A stretch of 6,877 nt of DNA from Nocardioides sp. (GTDB lineage: Bacteria > Actinomycetota > Actinomycetes > Propionibacteriales > Nocardioidaceae). The notes under the pieces were generated by a model, which saw nothing but the letters and a program-made list of their open reading frames with translations, ran no database searches and was not told where the DNA came from. Position 1 is the first letter of the stretch, and each line of letters opens with the position of its first letter. Positions 6,490 to 6,877 of the stretch are shown piece after piece. Both the position numbers and the translations under genes were made by a program. The DNA lies in contig JAJPEO010000376.1 of the NCBI GenBank assembly GCA_021166815.1, positions 1-6,877 of the forward strand. The letters are read 5' to 3'.

Positions 6490-6534
6490 GGACGCACCCG
6501 CCCATCCGGGTAGTGCCTGTCTAGTCCGGTGGGG

Positions 6535-6877
6535 CTATTCCGTCGCCGGAAGGTCCTCCCGGTCTGCCCACTCGAGCAGGACCCCCGGGTCGAACACGTG
6601 GTCGTCGATGTCGTGGTGGAGGTCGCCCAGCTCCCGGAAGCGTCCGGGCATCGTGGCCACCGTGAAGTCCTGCGGCTCGCACCGCTGGACCTCCTCCCAC
6701 GTCACGGGGGCGGACACGGTCGCCTCCGGCACGCCGCGCACGGAGTAGGCGGCCGCGATCGTGTGGTCGCGCGTGTTCTGGTTGTAGTCGACGAACAGCT
6801 GCTCCGGGTCGCGGTCCTTGCGCCACCACGCAGTGGTGACCTCTCCCCCGCTGCGTCGCTCCACCTCGCGGGCGAAG
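6535..6877 (-). CDS. LigD-type polymerase (primase-like) domain, N-terminus cut by window edge
   Basis: This is the last 113 or so residues of a LigD polymerase domain, an archaeo-eukaryotic-primase-type enzyme that adds nucleotides at broken DNA ends for Ku-dependent end joining. The frame stays open to the window edge as FAREVERR. The signature FVDYNQNTRDHTIAAAYSVR follows, whose aspartate is probably the third metal ligand. Next come VSAPVTWEEV, DFTVATMPGRFRELGD and a C-terminal helix (GVLLEWADRE). The protein ends where the polymerase domain normally ends. It is therefore either a stand-alone polymerase or the last domain of a longer LigD, and does not match the Pol-first mycobacterial order. 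The GTG at 6864 is internal, because similarity continues upstream of it. It shares strand with the metabolic genes but has no visible functional link to them. Confidence 0.92.
   Translation of the reverse strand, partial: FAREVERRSGGEVTTAWWRKDRDPEQLFVDYNQNTRDHTIAAAYSVRGVPEATVSAPVTWEEVQRCEPQDFTVATMPGRFRELGDLHHDIDDHVFDPGVLLEWADREDLPATE

Noticed and set aside
1..6877. tRNA, rRNA, CRISPR arrays, insertion sequences, phage or attachment sites
   Set aside because: No cloverleaf, spaced direct repeats, transposase motifs or terminal inverted repeats were seen. The window is filled by ordinary chromosomal genes.

Overview
The window is a compact, very GC-rich piece of bacterial core metabolism, with every supported gene on the minus strand. 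The high GC content, genes closely spaced or overlapping, GTG starts and TANNNT promoter elements point to an actinobacterium. The order rpe - FMN riboswitch - ribD - ribE - ribBA - ribH - hisE - hisG - PH-domain protein resembles Nocardioides-type Propionibacteriales. That placement is from memory of gene order, not from a search.

In transcription order (high to low coordinates): (1) 6535-6877 is the C-terminal end of a LigD-type polymerase (primase-like) domain of bacterial non-homologous end joining, cut by the window edge. (2) 6028-6477 is a small protein of unknown function with a possible TY-Chap-like fold. (3) 5345-6016 is ribulose-phosphate 3-epimerase (rpe). (4) 5016-5344 is a gene-free leader with a GC-rich hairpin after rpe, an FMN riboswitch (about 5086-5241) and a 70-nt expression platform ending in a strong Shine-Dalgarno. 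(5) 1584-5015 is the complete riboflavin operon ribD-ribE-ribBA-ribH, whose genes overlap by 1 to 4 nt and are probably translationally coupled. (6) 408-1524 is hisE-hisG, the first two steps of histidine synthesis. (7) 1-424 is a membrane-anchored PH-like protein, overlapping the hisG end and cut by the other window edge.

The rib genes cover the whole route from GTP and ribulose 5-phosphate to riboflavin, apart from the phosphatase step. Rpe interconverts ribulose 5-phosphate, a RibBA substrate, with xylulose 5-phosphate, so its place beside the operon makes metabolic sense. HisG and HisE use PRPP and ATP, which also derive from the pentose-phosphate pool.

The best regulatory observations are the FMN riboswitch with an apparently terminator-less expression platform, and near-identical leaderless-type -10 elements (TAGGCTTG, exactly 8 nt before a GTG start) at both rpe and hisE. 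A third TANNNT element lies 6 nt before the ATG of the unknown gene. I found no mobile element, CRISPR array, tRNA, rRNA, or convincing undescribed system.
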